Assembly (NCBI RefSeq): GCF_048128805.1
Contig: NC_136010.1
Coordinates: forward strand, 16,314,480-16,378,479
Direction: 5' to 3'
DNA length: 64,000 nt
Origin: Centroberyx gerrardi
Taxonomy: Eukaryota > Chordata > Actinopteri > Beryciformes > Berycidae
Shown: positions 1-12,640 of the stretch, in pieces
How positions within the stretch are numbered: position 1 is the stretch's first letter
How the letters are laid out: every line of letters begins with the position of its first letter
Notes under the pieces: generated by a model
What the model was told of the DNA's origin: nothing
The model's input: only the letters and a program-made list of their open reading frames with translations
Database searches by the model: none
Made by a program: the position numbers and the translations under genes

Positions 1-2287
1 CTGCATAGCACAGTGCTGTTGTGCTATTATTCACACACAGGTCTGGGCAATTTCACACACTCCCTCAACACCCACACACACACACACACTCACACACACC
101 CCATTTCCAATTTTCCCAGTGTGCCCTGCAGTCAGCCGTACTGCAGCACCTGGTACTCCAGCCATGTTGAGGCTTGCTCTCCCTTCTGAGATAGAGAAGC
201 GAGAGGAGAGTGTTCACAGCCTCAGGTCTCCTCGGGGTTCCAACAACACCGCATGCAACTCACTTTGTCGAACACATATAAGCAACGCACTGCATGCCGA
301 AGGCGAGGAATACACCACAGAGAATATAAGAAAGGAGAGGTTAGAGAAGCATACCCGCACACAAGATTACGAGAAACACATTTCCTCGAAAAGAAATGAT
401 TCCGCCTCAAGTAGACTGACTTGAGAATGCTGTATTCTCAGCGTGGGACTGCAAGGGCCTGAACCTCCCAAAAACAACCGCCAAGCGTTGCCAGATCTCC
501 TGAGTGGCAGGGCAGGAGAGAGAGAATGAGGGAGAAAGAGAGAAAGAGAGAGAGAGAGAGAGAAAGAACGCCAGAGGGGATGGAACCACTGGGAGAAGGC
601 AGACACATGCACTCTCGCGCACATGCACGCACACACTCAGATCTCTGTGCAAGCCCACTGTGCTAATCAGACTCAGGAGGCCCTTTACACGCCTGACTGA
701 AAAAGTCATCCTCAACCATAAGAAACATCAGAATAGCCTAATTGGGCTACAGGATCTCAGTGATACATAATCTCAACACTGATTCTCTCTGCTAACATCA
801 GGCTGTAATGATTAAGCGCTGGTTAGTGCTTTCATCAGATCTGGCTGGAGACTACCATCAACTAGATTTCATATTTTATTCAGACTCCACACATGCCAAT
901 CTGATAGTCAGCATTAGGGATTCTGTGTGAAGTCAGTCTTTGGTCATATCAGACCTCATGTTCAAACCCGTATTGCTGCTCTATATTCACCATGCGTCGA
1001 CAATGACAGGAGCCTGGAGAAAATATATTTGCTTTATGAAGGTGAAACACCTGCAATGGGAGGACGACTGAGCCCTCCACTGCCATTATGGTGTCTGTTT
1101 CAGCCTGAAGGCTCTGCGCTGTAGGCATTCATGGCCTGCCTCCTGTGTTATTATGGGGTAAAACGGTCATTATGGCCCTGGCAGTGCAGTAAAGTAACAG
1201 CGTCTGCATGCACATTGTTTTTACAGCCTACAATGTTATCCATGGGTGTATAAAGTGGAATGGTTAGTGTAATGAGAGAGCGCCATTTTCATTCCACATT
1301 TGACAAGTGAAATGCAAGCTAAGCCTAAAAACAAATCAAGTTCCACTTTTAATATTTACAGAAATAGCAGATCTCTGTGGGGTTAAGTGTTTCCTGAGAA
1401 GATTTGTCTTGAATTAAGTTTTTACTGAAGGGATATTTTATACCAAGATTAAAAAAAACTGCAGGTTTTTAAACCAGACTTTTGTTTTCAGTATGGCAGT
1501 AGTCAATTAAATAATAAGGCAGCATCTGTTTATGGTGGTTGTTTATCCCTTGTATTGTTCAGCTGCTAAATCTGCCACTGAATGGAGGAAAAAGCCAGCG
1601 TCTCTGGGGAGTGCGCAGACTCAATAGGTCTGATACACTGCACCACCATATCAGCGTCTGGCTCTGGAGTCGGGGCTCTTTATCATCACTCATATCACAG
1701 CAACGCTCCGTACCAGCTTTGGGCATACAGGACCTCAGTCATTTGCAATGCAAAGAAAGCCTTATCTGCTGCTTGTCCGCAGTCGGCCTGTCGGTCCGCT
1801 TTTCTCCCTAACACTCAGCGTCTGGATGAAATCTCCCAGGTCCACGCGTCGGCACCCCAGGGGAACAGCCGTCGTTATGGTTACCATGCCAATTACAGTG
1901 ACAGAGCGAGAGGCGGTCAGTAGAGCAGGGCAGGAGGGTGCCACTGACACAGATGGCTGTTTCAGAGCTCAGCCCTAACACAGCTTGCTCTCCTCCCTCT
2001 TTCTCTGGCAATAGTCCTCATCCATGCCCCGTGCCTCCACGGTCCGACTCTAGATTCGCTCGCTCAAAGAGCATGTGCCGGTCTTTGGTTGCTTTGAAGC
2101 ATTTTTTGTTTTTCATGGTAAACAGCAGTGAACTGAATGGAGTCTCCATTGTGTATTTCAGGCCTTTTCTCTAAAGACGTTGTTCCCTGTGGAACATTTA
2201 CAGATGACTTCCACAGCTGAACACCCTCTTCTCACTGCTAACACCAACGACAGAGGAAGGGAGCAGCTGGGGATGCAGCTGGAGCCA

Positions 2288-2322
<35 letters not shown>

Positions 2323-2348
2323 CGCACACACGCACACACGCACACACA
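2288..2348. repeat. (CA)n microsatellite with CG interruptions
   Basis: CA repeats run about 30 bp and then alternate as CGCACACA blocks, a second-order periodicity within the array. Confidence 0.9.
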
Positions 2349-4515
2349 GAAGATTGTGATTACATTTCCTTACCAAGTCCAAGGTCAGGTTTTGAAGGAG
2401 GAAGGGGGAGGATCATCCACAGACCCCAAATCTATTTGTTTGTGTATTTGGTCAGGGTTAGTGGATGGGTTTTTCATATCAAAGCCTTGGAAAGCATATC
2501 AGCCAGCTGCCATTTAACCTTATCAATGATCATTCATTAGATGAACACTGTATATGAGACCTTAATACATTCCCCTTCATCATCCTAGACTCATACATTA
2601 GTGCCCGGACATGTCTAATCAATCAGGAGATGGACAGGATGGGGGAGGGATGGCAGAGACTTTCGATTTGCCTCCTTCTTGAGGTTTTCAACCTCAGTAG
2701 TCTCATTTGTTGCCTCTTGAGTGGAACTATTCTTCATTCCTAATCTACTTCTGTCTCCTTTTCCCCAGTAGTCATAAAACTAGGCTAACTATATAACCCA
2801 CTCTCCTCCATGGTGCTGTCCCCAACTCCCCTCTCCCATCTCTCCCCTCACCCTCCCAAACCCAGGCGCTGGTCTCTTGGGCAAGCCCCCCCTCGCCCCC
2901 GGCCAGACAGAGACTAATGACCTCCCTTCCCGTTCGCAGTGATTAAATTCTGTATGTGTGTGCATGTGTGTGTGTGTATGTGAAAGTTGTCCCTACCAGT
3001 GGGGTTAAATCTTAGGTCAGGGTGGCACAGGCCTTCCATATGAGGCCCTGTCAGTTGTAAAGAATGAATTGGGGACTATGTAGCCTCAGCACCACAGTCT
3101 GCATAATAGATCACATTTGTGTAGAAATAATAGTAGGCTACGTATCTGAATACAATGGAAAAATGACTGCCTTAGGTTTGCATCAAACAATAAGCCCTTT
3201 CATTCTGCATTCAAATAATGCTGAGCCAACTCAACAATACTTCAGCCTATCTCTAACAACAGGCATTCAAATACAAATAATGAAAAAAATGATGACAGGT
3301 AAGCAAAAACATAATGCCCTAAAGTGAATGCAACACAACTGCTGGAAAACAGCCTACCACTACACTTACATATAAAGCCATGACTGTACAAAAAAATAAT
3401 AGCCGGCTGTTCTCCATTTAAAGTCCCAGTACTTTAAACTCATTAGGGCAGCTGATGGAGGAACCTCTATTCTTCTACCATCTAAAAGAGAGTGGGCTGG
3501 TTCCCACAGGAAACCCTGGCATTGCCCACTGCCCCTCCCATCCACACTCTCTCTCTTTCTCCGTCTCCCAGCCCCAGTTCTCAAGGACCCCTGAGAGACT
3601 GGCATGCATTCAATTACAACCCCTCCTCTCCTTCCTCTCCAACCCCAAAGTGCGCTGTTGTTATCGCTGTATAGCCTGCCCCCTGCCCGACTGTGCAACT
3701 CTGTCTTCTTCTCTCCCCTCCCTCTTACTTTGTTCCACTCCCACCCCCCCACCCCCCTCCACTGAGCCTGAGGGTTTTCAGACCGAGTGCTGCGTCTCTC
3801 CTGTCCGACACCCAGCTCCTCCATGAGTCTAGAATACAACACACTGTGACAGGGGGACCCAGACCCAGTAGCCTAGTTAAACTACGAGCCTGGGGGAGGG
3901 GGATGGGTGGAGGAGAGGAGGATGGTGGTGAGGGGAGGGGGTACAGACGGTGGGGGGGTATCAGTGTGTAGACATATCGCTCAGGCATATCGCTTCTCTG
4001 ATTGCGCAGTAGCGTTAATATTAAGAGCATCCCCGGGGTGAAGGGCCGACCCTTTGGAAATGGGTTTGCTAATATTCTGATAGGCGGGTGAGGAGACGCT
4101 CTCCTGAATCAGCCCTCTAGTCAAATTAATTTAGATGAGATGAGAGGGGCCACTCTGCCAGTCAGGAGATAATCGAGACGAGTGGGCCTGGTGGAATTAC
4201 AGAGGGAGCGGAGAGGGGTGTGCCAACATGCAGTCATGTAAACAGAGTATGTTATCTGTCTATATCTCATCCCCCTTCCTTTCATCTACTACACCAAACC
4301 ACAAAACGCCCCCAGTGCGGATCACAGAAGCAAGTTCCACACACGCAACTGTACCCTCAACACAATACTCCATTATATTCAACGTAATGCAAACAGTAAA
4401 ATATAAAATATGGGCCACAGCTACCAAGACAGAACTAAGTGCCCACAGATAACTTTTATGGGTGTGCTTTCAAATGAAGAGATACATGGATGTCAGCAAG
4501 GAAGGAAGTATTAAT

Positions 4516-4520
4516 ACAAT
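4516..4520. repeat. 5-bp target site duplication, left copy (ACAAT)
   Basis: ACAAT immediately precedes the LTR and is repeated at 4937-4941 immediately after it. A duplication of 4 to 6 bp is typical of LTR element integrase. Confidence 0.8.
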
Positions 4521-4936
4521 TGTGGTGGAAGTTTTCTGTAATAAAGAGACTTGGAGATGAGAAGTTGTCCTTCTGTTATCTTTATTGCTTGCAAGCAAGG
4601 CGCAATGCCCACCCAAGGAGTGTGTGAGACAAAGAGCGAACCAATGTGTTTTGTCCACCCTTTTTATAATCACGTAGTAGAAACAGCTGAGTCATGCGAA
4701 GTCCGACACATTCTTATACTTGAAACATTATGCGATTAGGGTGCATCTGTGCAAGACAAAATCCAGTTCCTACCGGACACTCAAGTCCGTCTCTGGGCAG
4801 AACCTTTGTTTATCTCAAACTGGTGGAGAATGGAAACTTATTGAAGGCAGAGACAGCATTCAACTGAGGAATGAGATTGTGCTTAATACATAATGAATAG
4901 AATGGTATATAATGGTATAATATAATTTCCACTACA
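4521..4936 (-). mobile_element. Solo LTR of an LTR retroelement (416 bp), minus orientation
   Basis: The element starts TGTGGTGGAA and ends TTCCACTACA on the plus strand, so it has TG...CA termini with inverted ends. It is flanked by a perfect 5-bp target duplication, ACAAT at 4516-4520 and 4937-4941. Read on the minus strand it has a TATA box (TATAAAAA, 4661-4668) followed about 80 bp later by AATAAA (4581-4586), the normal U3-R-U5 order. No internal gag/pol sequence adjoins it, so it is a solo LTR left by recombination. The superfamily (Gypsy or ERV) cannot be decided from the LTR alone. Confidence 0.85.
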
Positions 4937-5078
4937 ACAATGAATGAAAACAATTTTATTAATCATGAGGATTGAACACCTTCTGGCAATATAGCTGAGC
5001 TTTTCTTCCCCTGTCTGAGCCCCTCAGCAGGACCGATATGGGTGGGGCATGTCACACCCTTGATGTGTGTCTGTTGTC

Positions 5079-5119
<41 letters not shown>
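5079..5119. repeat. (GT)n microsatellite
   Basis: About 20 GT units with one TT interruption, inside the inferred bicd2 intron 1. Confidence 0.9.
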
Positions 5120-6137
5120 AGGGGTGGGGTTGGGGCACCCACCATCTGTCCACTTATAGCCACCACAAACAACTTTATTCCCCCTCTCTATATATGCTAA
5201 TGAGTGTGAGGTGATGTGCCCCCTTCTCCATTCTTTTGTTTCGTTTGGGCATGCTCCCTTCCACTCTAGGGATTAAAATACCCACAGGGGCAAACCCCAA
5301 TATGCCCTCAGGGTATCAAAGGAGGAGCTCAGGAAAGTAAAGGATCCTTCCATATGGAGTACATGTGCACGTCTGTTTTAATAGATACACCAACATTTGC
5401 GTGTCTATGATTGCTTGCCTGTGTGCGTTAAGATTAGATGAGATTATAGAATGCTGGTAGAGGAAACTTGCCAATCCACCTCTGCCTGATTTAACACGCA
5501 AAAGGAGGGTGGACTACTTTTAGCACGCTGCTGTTCCAAAAGCAGCTGCAATGTTAGTTAAATTTGCTGATGAGGAAGCAAACAATCAGCTCCTCAGTAC
5601 AGCAAATGCAGCAAAGCACGCCTGAGGAGACGGAATAAATAAAGGATGGACAGCTTTTGAGACAAACACAGAATACAGAAGAACCCTAAAGTCTGATCTA
5701 TACCGAGATGGCTACAGATGGCTATCGATTGCCACTTCCTGTCTCTGTTGCCATGGTTACGGCCAGAACAGTAACAGGAAATGCAGCATACTTAGTGTGG
5801 ACGTCAACAACACACCGGGGAAGGCAAGCACATTCCTCCCATAAAAAAAAAAAATTAAAATCTGTATTTTTAAGACTTCACAAGAAACAGGGGTAAAGAC
5901 TGACTTGACTGATGAACCCCATGTGGTCATTTCCTCTGATCCCCTCAAACATATCCGGCCTCATGCAGACTCATATTTCATATGCTTCCCGTCTGTTATA
6001 AATATCCCCGGCTCTTCAGAGGTAAACAGGATGCAGGCTCGGGGGGGTTCTGACTCCAATTCAACAGAGGGAAGATGGAAGAGTTGAGGGAGCAGAGAGG
6101 AGAGAGCAGAGGGTGGAGTGACGCTAAGGGTGCAGAG

Positions 6138-6504
6138 TAGGGCTGAACAATTAATCGAAATTTTATCGAAATCTCAATATGGCCTACTGCAATTTTACAA
6201 TTGCAGGAGGCGCAATATTTGTTAAAGGCGAAATGTGTGTCAAAATACCATTTTAAATGAAATACTGTCGTGCTGCAGAGATGTCCTGGCCTACACATCA
6301 TATTCTACAGACTTAAGAAAATATCTTTGTTTGGTACAGATCCCCGCAAAAATCACACCATAATCATTTTAATATGTTTTTCAATGAAAATGAGAATAAT
6401 GATGTAAAAATGATCATTCCCTCTAATATCGCAAATCATATCACAATTGCAATTTCAGTCAAAATAATCGCAATTAGATATTTTTTCAAAATCGTTCAGC
6501 CCTA
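6138..6504. mobile_element. hAT-type MITE (367 bp) with 8-bp TSD
   Basis: The ends are TAGGGCTGAACAATT and, reversed, TAGGGCTGAACGATT, so there are near-perfect terminal inverted repeats of about 15 bp that extend more loosely inward. The element is flanked by a perfect 8-bp duplication, GTGCAGAG at 6130-6137 and 6505-6512. An 8-bp duplication with short inverted repeats is the hAT hallmark. The interior is AT rich, with repeated AATCGAAATTTT/CGCAATT-like motifs and no transposase ORF, so it is non-autonomous. Similar GGGCTGAACGATT-ended elements are common in fish genomes (from memory). Confidence 0.85.
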
Positions 6505-7293
6505 GTGCAGAGTCCTTATAGTTCTGTCATATCCTGTTTTATCATCAGTCATAAACAAGTATTCAGTAGCTATATTGAGTGATAAGGGCATTGAAGTCTT
6601 TGGTGAGGGTGTCTCACTGTGGTGCAGCTCAGGTTGCTCAGAGCCTGAGGCAGAGAAGATAAGGTGGGTTTGTGAGGAATGTGATATTGCCCACAGACTT
6701 GATCCACGGTCTCTATTAAAGGAACAATGCAGGTGGGAGTCAAAACAAATACATTTACAAACCCACGCTCTATGCGCATGCATGTGAACACACACACCTA
6801 GCTGATTCATCGGATCATATAAGGTCTCAGCAACTTGATACAGTTTCCTATGACGTTCCTGTCCACTGGTAAAGTTGACCCAAAATGAACTGAAGTGAAT
6901 TGAGTCGAATTGAAAGGCGGTTCATAGGCCTAGTCCCAACTTGCTCAGTAGGAGAATGGAGCACCCTGTCTCAGGAAATATATAACATGGTATCATGGGT
7001 TACCTGAAGTGTATCCAGCAAGGTAGTCTTACTGTTGTGCAGCAAGTAGCAAGCTTACCTAACACATAGGCTGGTCTTTCTTTTCCAGCATATAGCCAAG
7101 ACAATGGAAACAATGGCCATTAAGAGAACACTATAAATAGTATTAAATAAGTGGGATGAAAAAAGGATGTAAAAATACAAAAAAATAGACTATATATTTG
7201 GTGAAGACAAAATGGCTGGTTTAATCAGCTGGAGAAACAACAGAATGAAGACAACAGGAGATAGAGGAGAGGAGAGATAAGTAGCCATTGTGT

Positions 7294-7316
7294 TTCTCTC
7301 TCTCTCTCTCACACTG

Positions 7317-7351
<35 letters not shown>

Positions 7352-7358
7352 CACACAT
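7294..7358. repeat. Compound (CT)n(CA)n microsatellite
   Basis: A short CT run is followed by about 22 CA units with one CG interruption, in the inferred bicd2 intron 1. Confidence 0.9.
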
Positions 7359-10300
7359 ATCTAGCTTAATCACGTGCATAAACACTGGGTTCTTTGTTGG
7401 GAGATTTATAGTAGTTTATAGTGGGTGCTGCGTGTAGGAGAAGGGAGGATGGTGATCAGACACTAAGAGGCCATTGCCTGATTGCACCATATTGTATTGT
7501 AGGAGGAACACAGCCTTTGCTATGACCTCATCCTCTACTTTTAGCCTGGACTCCTGCCTGATCTGTCCCTAGTCTTCACTAACAAGATTACACTGGTAGG
7601 ATCATGACCCTGCTGGGCTACCAGCCCCACTCTACTGCTTCTCTCCATGCACTTTTGACTTCAATGTTTAAACACCAGCACTAGTTTGAATTTAAAACAC
7701 AGGGTATTAAGAAAAGTTAGGATTTGACTATGTATAGCCTAACAGTAGGGAAATCAAGTAAATATTGAAGTAAACTCATCAATTTAATGTTTCACTGGGT
7801 TTCATGTCTTAAATTCCACTGTTCAGTTTTAAGGGATAGAGAAGATGGCCTACAGACTTTAAGGTGAGGTGATTCAGCACAGGCTGGACAGTTTGGAGCC
7901 AAGTAGACTTACAGTCCAATGTCTTGGCACACCCAACGCATTACTGCACCAGGAAATAAACAACAACAATAATTCTGCTATCAGGAAATAACTAAACTCT
8001 ACAACTCTCAGCTACCAAGCCATACTACAGCTACAGCAAGTCCTCTTACTAACAAATACTACTCATGACTTCTCTGGGTTCCTCTCTGAAGGCAAAACTG
8101 AAAATTAGCTTTATTATATAAATCTGCCTTCGTTGTTAACAACACAGCCAATTTACTAGCAGTGTAATCTGAGGGCCAAATTGCACTCGCGAGGGCAAGT
8201 AGGAAGGTAGGGGATCATGGGTATGAAACTGCTACATGACAGCAGGGTACTTAACTCTGAGGCACTGATAAGGAATGGGATCATGATAAATGAAATCTGC
8301 CTCACTGAAATAACATCACATGACATTGAACTTGACCATGATCAAACTAAGCAAGGCAGCAGCACTGGAGGGATCTGAGAGTAGTTAAGGGAAGCGTGAC
8401 ATGATGCAGGTCGGCTCTAGGCAGTGTGATCTATCAGCAGAGCATGGGACGCCTCCTACTTATCCATGACATCATCCTGTGTCGTCCATACTTAGCTAGG
8501 AGGCAGCGGCCCTAAGCTACGGAAGGTGTCCTGCACATGCACACACAACAGGATTATACAGTATTCCTATGAACAGTCGCAACGCTATGCTCTTCAATCA
8601 GTAGGCTACCACTGCTTCTGGGAAGCTGGGAGGGAGAAGCTTGATGTGAGCTCCATAAAGGACCCACACAGTCATGTAAATAGCCAACAAATAGCCACAT
8701 ACCAAACCTTAAGAGAACTGAATGCAGCTGCTCCCACTTCTACACCGCGCAGTGCTAATGCAGTACTTCACAAACACTTGAGTGTTTCATTTAACCACAC
8801 TGCACAAACACTCCACTGTAACACATGAAACCAAAAACACTCCAAATAACCCAAACCATTCATTCAACCTGAGACCTGAAACACTCAATAAATAACCAAA
8901 GCCACCCACTAATACTCCCGACCAAGCAAGGTCTCTAGCCCTCTACTTGAACTGTGGACGGGTGGCGGTGGTGTTTATTAGAGTTAAGGACAAAAGCCCT
9001 TTAAAATCATTACGGATTAGCAGCGGCGGTTTTACCTAAAACTGGAATGAATCTTCCATTACTTTGCAGTGCCATATGGCTGTCTCGTCCCTGTATTAGT
9101 GACACACAGAAGGCAACATTAGTCTATGTAAGTGGTTCCTTAGGATGGACCAGCCAGTTTTGGAGGCTCAATGAGAGTTTGCACTGGAAATTTCCCTTAT
9201 AAATTATCCTGTGAATGGTCTTAATAATGATTTGCACATCTGTATTGATCCTAAGACTCATATAGTAGAGTGCCAGGCGTGACCGTGCTCATACAACAGA
9301 CTGCCAGGCTTGAGGATCAGTGAAGTAGGCTAGCGGGCCAGGATAGGGAGGACAGGACAGGTTCCCTAGGGCACCTGACAGCGACAGGGCAGCATTACCC
9401 CTAAATGGGCCCAACTGTCACTGGCTATGGAGGCCGCTGAGTGTGGCTGCGCCTGGCAAGGCTCCCAGACCTCCGTAAGCCCTCTGCGTAGCGGCTGGGA
9501 TTCATCCTCTTAGGCCCAGAGGGAAGGGGATTTGGGACTTTATTTAGTGCCATTTAGAAAAGATTACCCCTTAATTGCAGTGTGGCCGTTCGGCAAGAGA
9601 CATTATAGATAAAAGGGCCAGACAGAATACCCAAAACAATGCAGAAAGGTTTAGTGTATCCCAGGTTACAGATAGTTTACAGAAGCAAACCCATACAACT
9701 GAACAAAGTTTGGAAGGCCCGGTAACATAAGACAGACAATGATCTTAGACAGACAAAGATCTCATGGACAGAGCTATTAATATGAATTGGGAGGTTGTGA
9801 TATGCTATAAGAATGACTGAGGTGAGTGAGGAAACAGAGAAAACTGAATATAGTGTGAAATGAGCAGCTGGTGATTAAAAGAGCCCTGGTAAAAGAGAGA
9901 GAAGCTCTACTATTGTGGGACTCCAATGACATGAGTCTGAGTTTATTTATGACTCGTTATGCTTTCCCTTATAAGGGCCCAGATGGGTATGAGTCCTCCT
10001 CTTATTTTCTACTGACATCCAATCAGCATCCAAGGCATTTAAAACCACAACCACAGAGAAGGGTTTAAAGTCACACCAAATATCTTTGTTTGAGGACATT
10101 GTGATTTGTGCTTTAGTGATTTGCCATTTCAAAAGGGACAAAAGTGACCAATCTTTTCAAATGCTATCACAATGGGATGCCTCTCAATCTATCCTTTGTC
10201 GTACTCTGTGTTCTGTGAGCGTTTAACCCTCCCTTCGTCTGTGACACCCAAGACCCGTTAACCCCACCGGGCTCAGACACACAAAGGCCAGCGAGCCGAG

Positions 10301-12571
10301 CACAGAGAAGCCAGGTTTTACTGAGCTTAACAATATTTTAGGGTTTTGATTGTCCGGGAGAATTCCACACCGCAGTACACAGCTGCCGCTACATTGATAG
10401 GAGGGGGGGGGGACTGGGTCTGTGTGTGACTGAATGACTTTACTGTGGTCTCACCACAATGCAACAAGGACCCAAAGAGCACCAGGCCTTTGTTAAAGTA
10501 GCATTGCCTCGGTGTGTGTGTGTGTAGGTCTGGAGAGAAATCTAGAAATACATGAAAAGCGAGGGTTGAGGGATGCTCTGTGGCTCTGGTGTCAGTGGAG
10601 AGATGATGACGTCTTTGTGGCCATGCTGTTCTATCTCATGACATTCACACAGGCCTAAGAGAGGAAGCACAGGCACCACAGCCTCTCCAGTTCTCCATAC
10701 ACACACACACAGACTACATGCAGGAAATGGCATCTGTCATCTGTGCGTGGCTTAATTTAAGAATGTTAACAGATTTGGGAACACCACCCTCCACTCTTAT
10801 ACACTGTCAGAGTGCAGTATAATGTCATTAACTACTGTGACTGTAATTGTACTCTGTACCCTGTATGATACCTGGGTGAAAGTCCACACAGGTTTATCAT
10901 AGCTAGCACTGTTTGAGAAGTGAGCAGCTTATTCATTACTATGATGAACGAATCAGCTGACATTAGATATCATAAAGGCCTAAAAAAAGATCTTTGGGGA
11001 CACAATTGGTTACACAACTTCTCTGTTTTACCAGCAATGTCATCACCATGCAATGCATTACAGCACAAGTGGACCCACAATATTATCGGTGTTATGGTCC
11101 AGGATGTAGCACTGAGGCCAAGACTCACATTGACTGTAATGTGCCATCAGATGGACGGTCCAATCTGGTGTCTGTCAAGCCAGTGTGCCACATACTGCTT
11201 GACTGTGGGCTATGGGAGAATGGTCATTGTCACCCAATACAGAGAACTCCATGCTCTACTTCTCCACTGCTGGGGTGAGAGAGGGAAAGGTGGGACTCTA
11301 GGGGAAGGGAGCAAATCAGCATATACAAAGCAGTGTGCCCCTGGTGACAGAGGACAGTACAAAGACAAACAGCTCATCTTGTGGTTGGAGTGCTTTGGAA
11401 TGCAGGAGGATATGGAGGGGGGGGGGGGGGGACTCTATTCCAGAAGTAGGAGTATGTCAAAAAAAATACATAGGCTACATTATACATACAAATATATTAG
11501 TTGCTCAGAGAACAGATAGGCACATCCTATGAATATCATTAACCTATGTATAGTTGCTTCCAGGCGTTTGCCATGTGTATTCAGTACCATTCTCTGTTAG
11601 CTAGCTGGTAAGCCCTAATCTCTCAGCAGTCACCCACCAACACACTCAGAACACAGCACCTGCTGAGGAAGCAGCAACCGGCTGTTCAAATTAAGGCAGA
11701 GAGCTGTGCCGTTACTAAGCAACAGTAGTGTGCAGAATTCCTCCATCTTCCTTCTTCCTGCTTCCTGCGCACGGGCGTGTGTGTGTGTGTGTGTTTACAT
11801 GTGTGAGTGCGAACACTAGTGCCCTGTGCTGACCCAAGGTTAGATGAGGATTGGCTAAAAGGGCAGCTGGAGTTTGCCCACTGTCATGATGATTTCTGAT
11901 GGACTGTTTCCCTCAAGGTTGGATACAAAAGAGTAGCATATGGGCTTTTAAATCACTACCAACACAAACACTTATGAGCTATTTTCTTTTGTGTGTGTGT
12001 GTGAGTGTGTGTGTGTGCGTGCGTGTGTGCATACATGGGCACAGCCTGCAACTGAGAGGTTTAGGTTGACTGGAGAGGATCCAGTGTTGAGTTACTCCGT
12101 AAATCTCCCAGACACTCTATTCCAGTCTGTCTACGTCCTCTTGAGAGACAAAGGACAACATACATTGCTGCCATCAATGTAAATAGTATCCATGTACCAA
12201 AGACAACATGGCATTTATACCTGACCAGAGAGATGACCGTCTGACAGCTTTTACTACAGTTGCAGACAAAGCCGCACTGGCCAGTTTGACTTGCCTACTT
12301 AAAAAGGTCGAACAGAAGAGAGCAACAAAAGATGGCTGTGAAGCAATGTTGATTAATATGACTTTTGGTCATACAGTGATGTCTTGAGTTGGGAGTTTGC
12401 ATTTCCTGTGGAAACTGACGACAGCGATAAGCTTTAATTTTAGCCACTGCTTCGACAGTAGCCTATCTTGTGATTGACCCGGCTACCTACTGCTCTCCTA
12501 CAGACAATAAGGAGGAAGTCAGAAAAATGTCATGTGTGTGTTTGTTTTTCTCTTGAGATAGCATCACGGGT

Positions 12572-12573
<2 letters not shown>

Positions 12574-12626
<53 letters not shown>

Positions 12627-12640
12627 GTGTGTGTGTGTGT
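12574..12640. repeat. (GT)n microsatellite
   Basis: About 33 GT units with a single GC interruption, in the inferred bicd2 intron 1. Confidence 0.9.

Noticed and set aside
3366..3842. 158-codon minus-strand ORF
   Set aside because: Composition is dominated by low-complexity Gly/Arg/Glu from C/T-rich DNA on the other strand; no domain or exon borders.
10920..11519. 199-codon plus-strand ORF
   Set aside because: It opens with GTG, has no recognisable domain, runs through a poly-G tract (EGGGGGLYS) and lies in the inferred bicd2 intron. Most likely a chance ORF.
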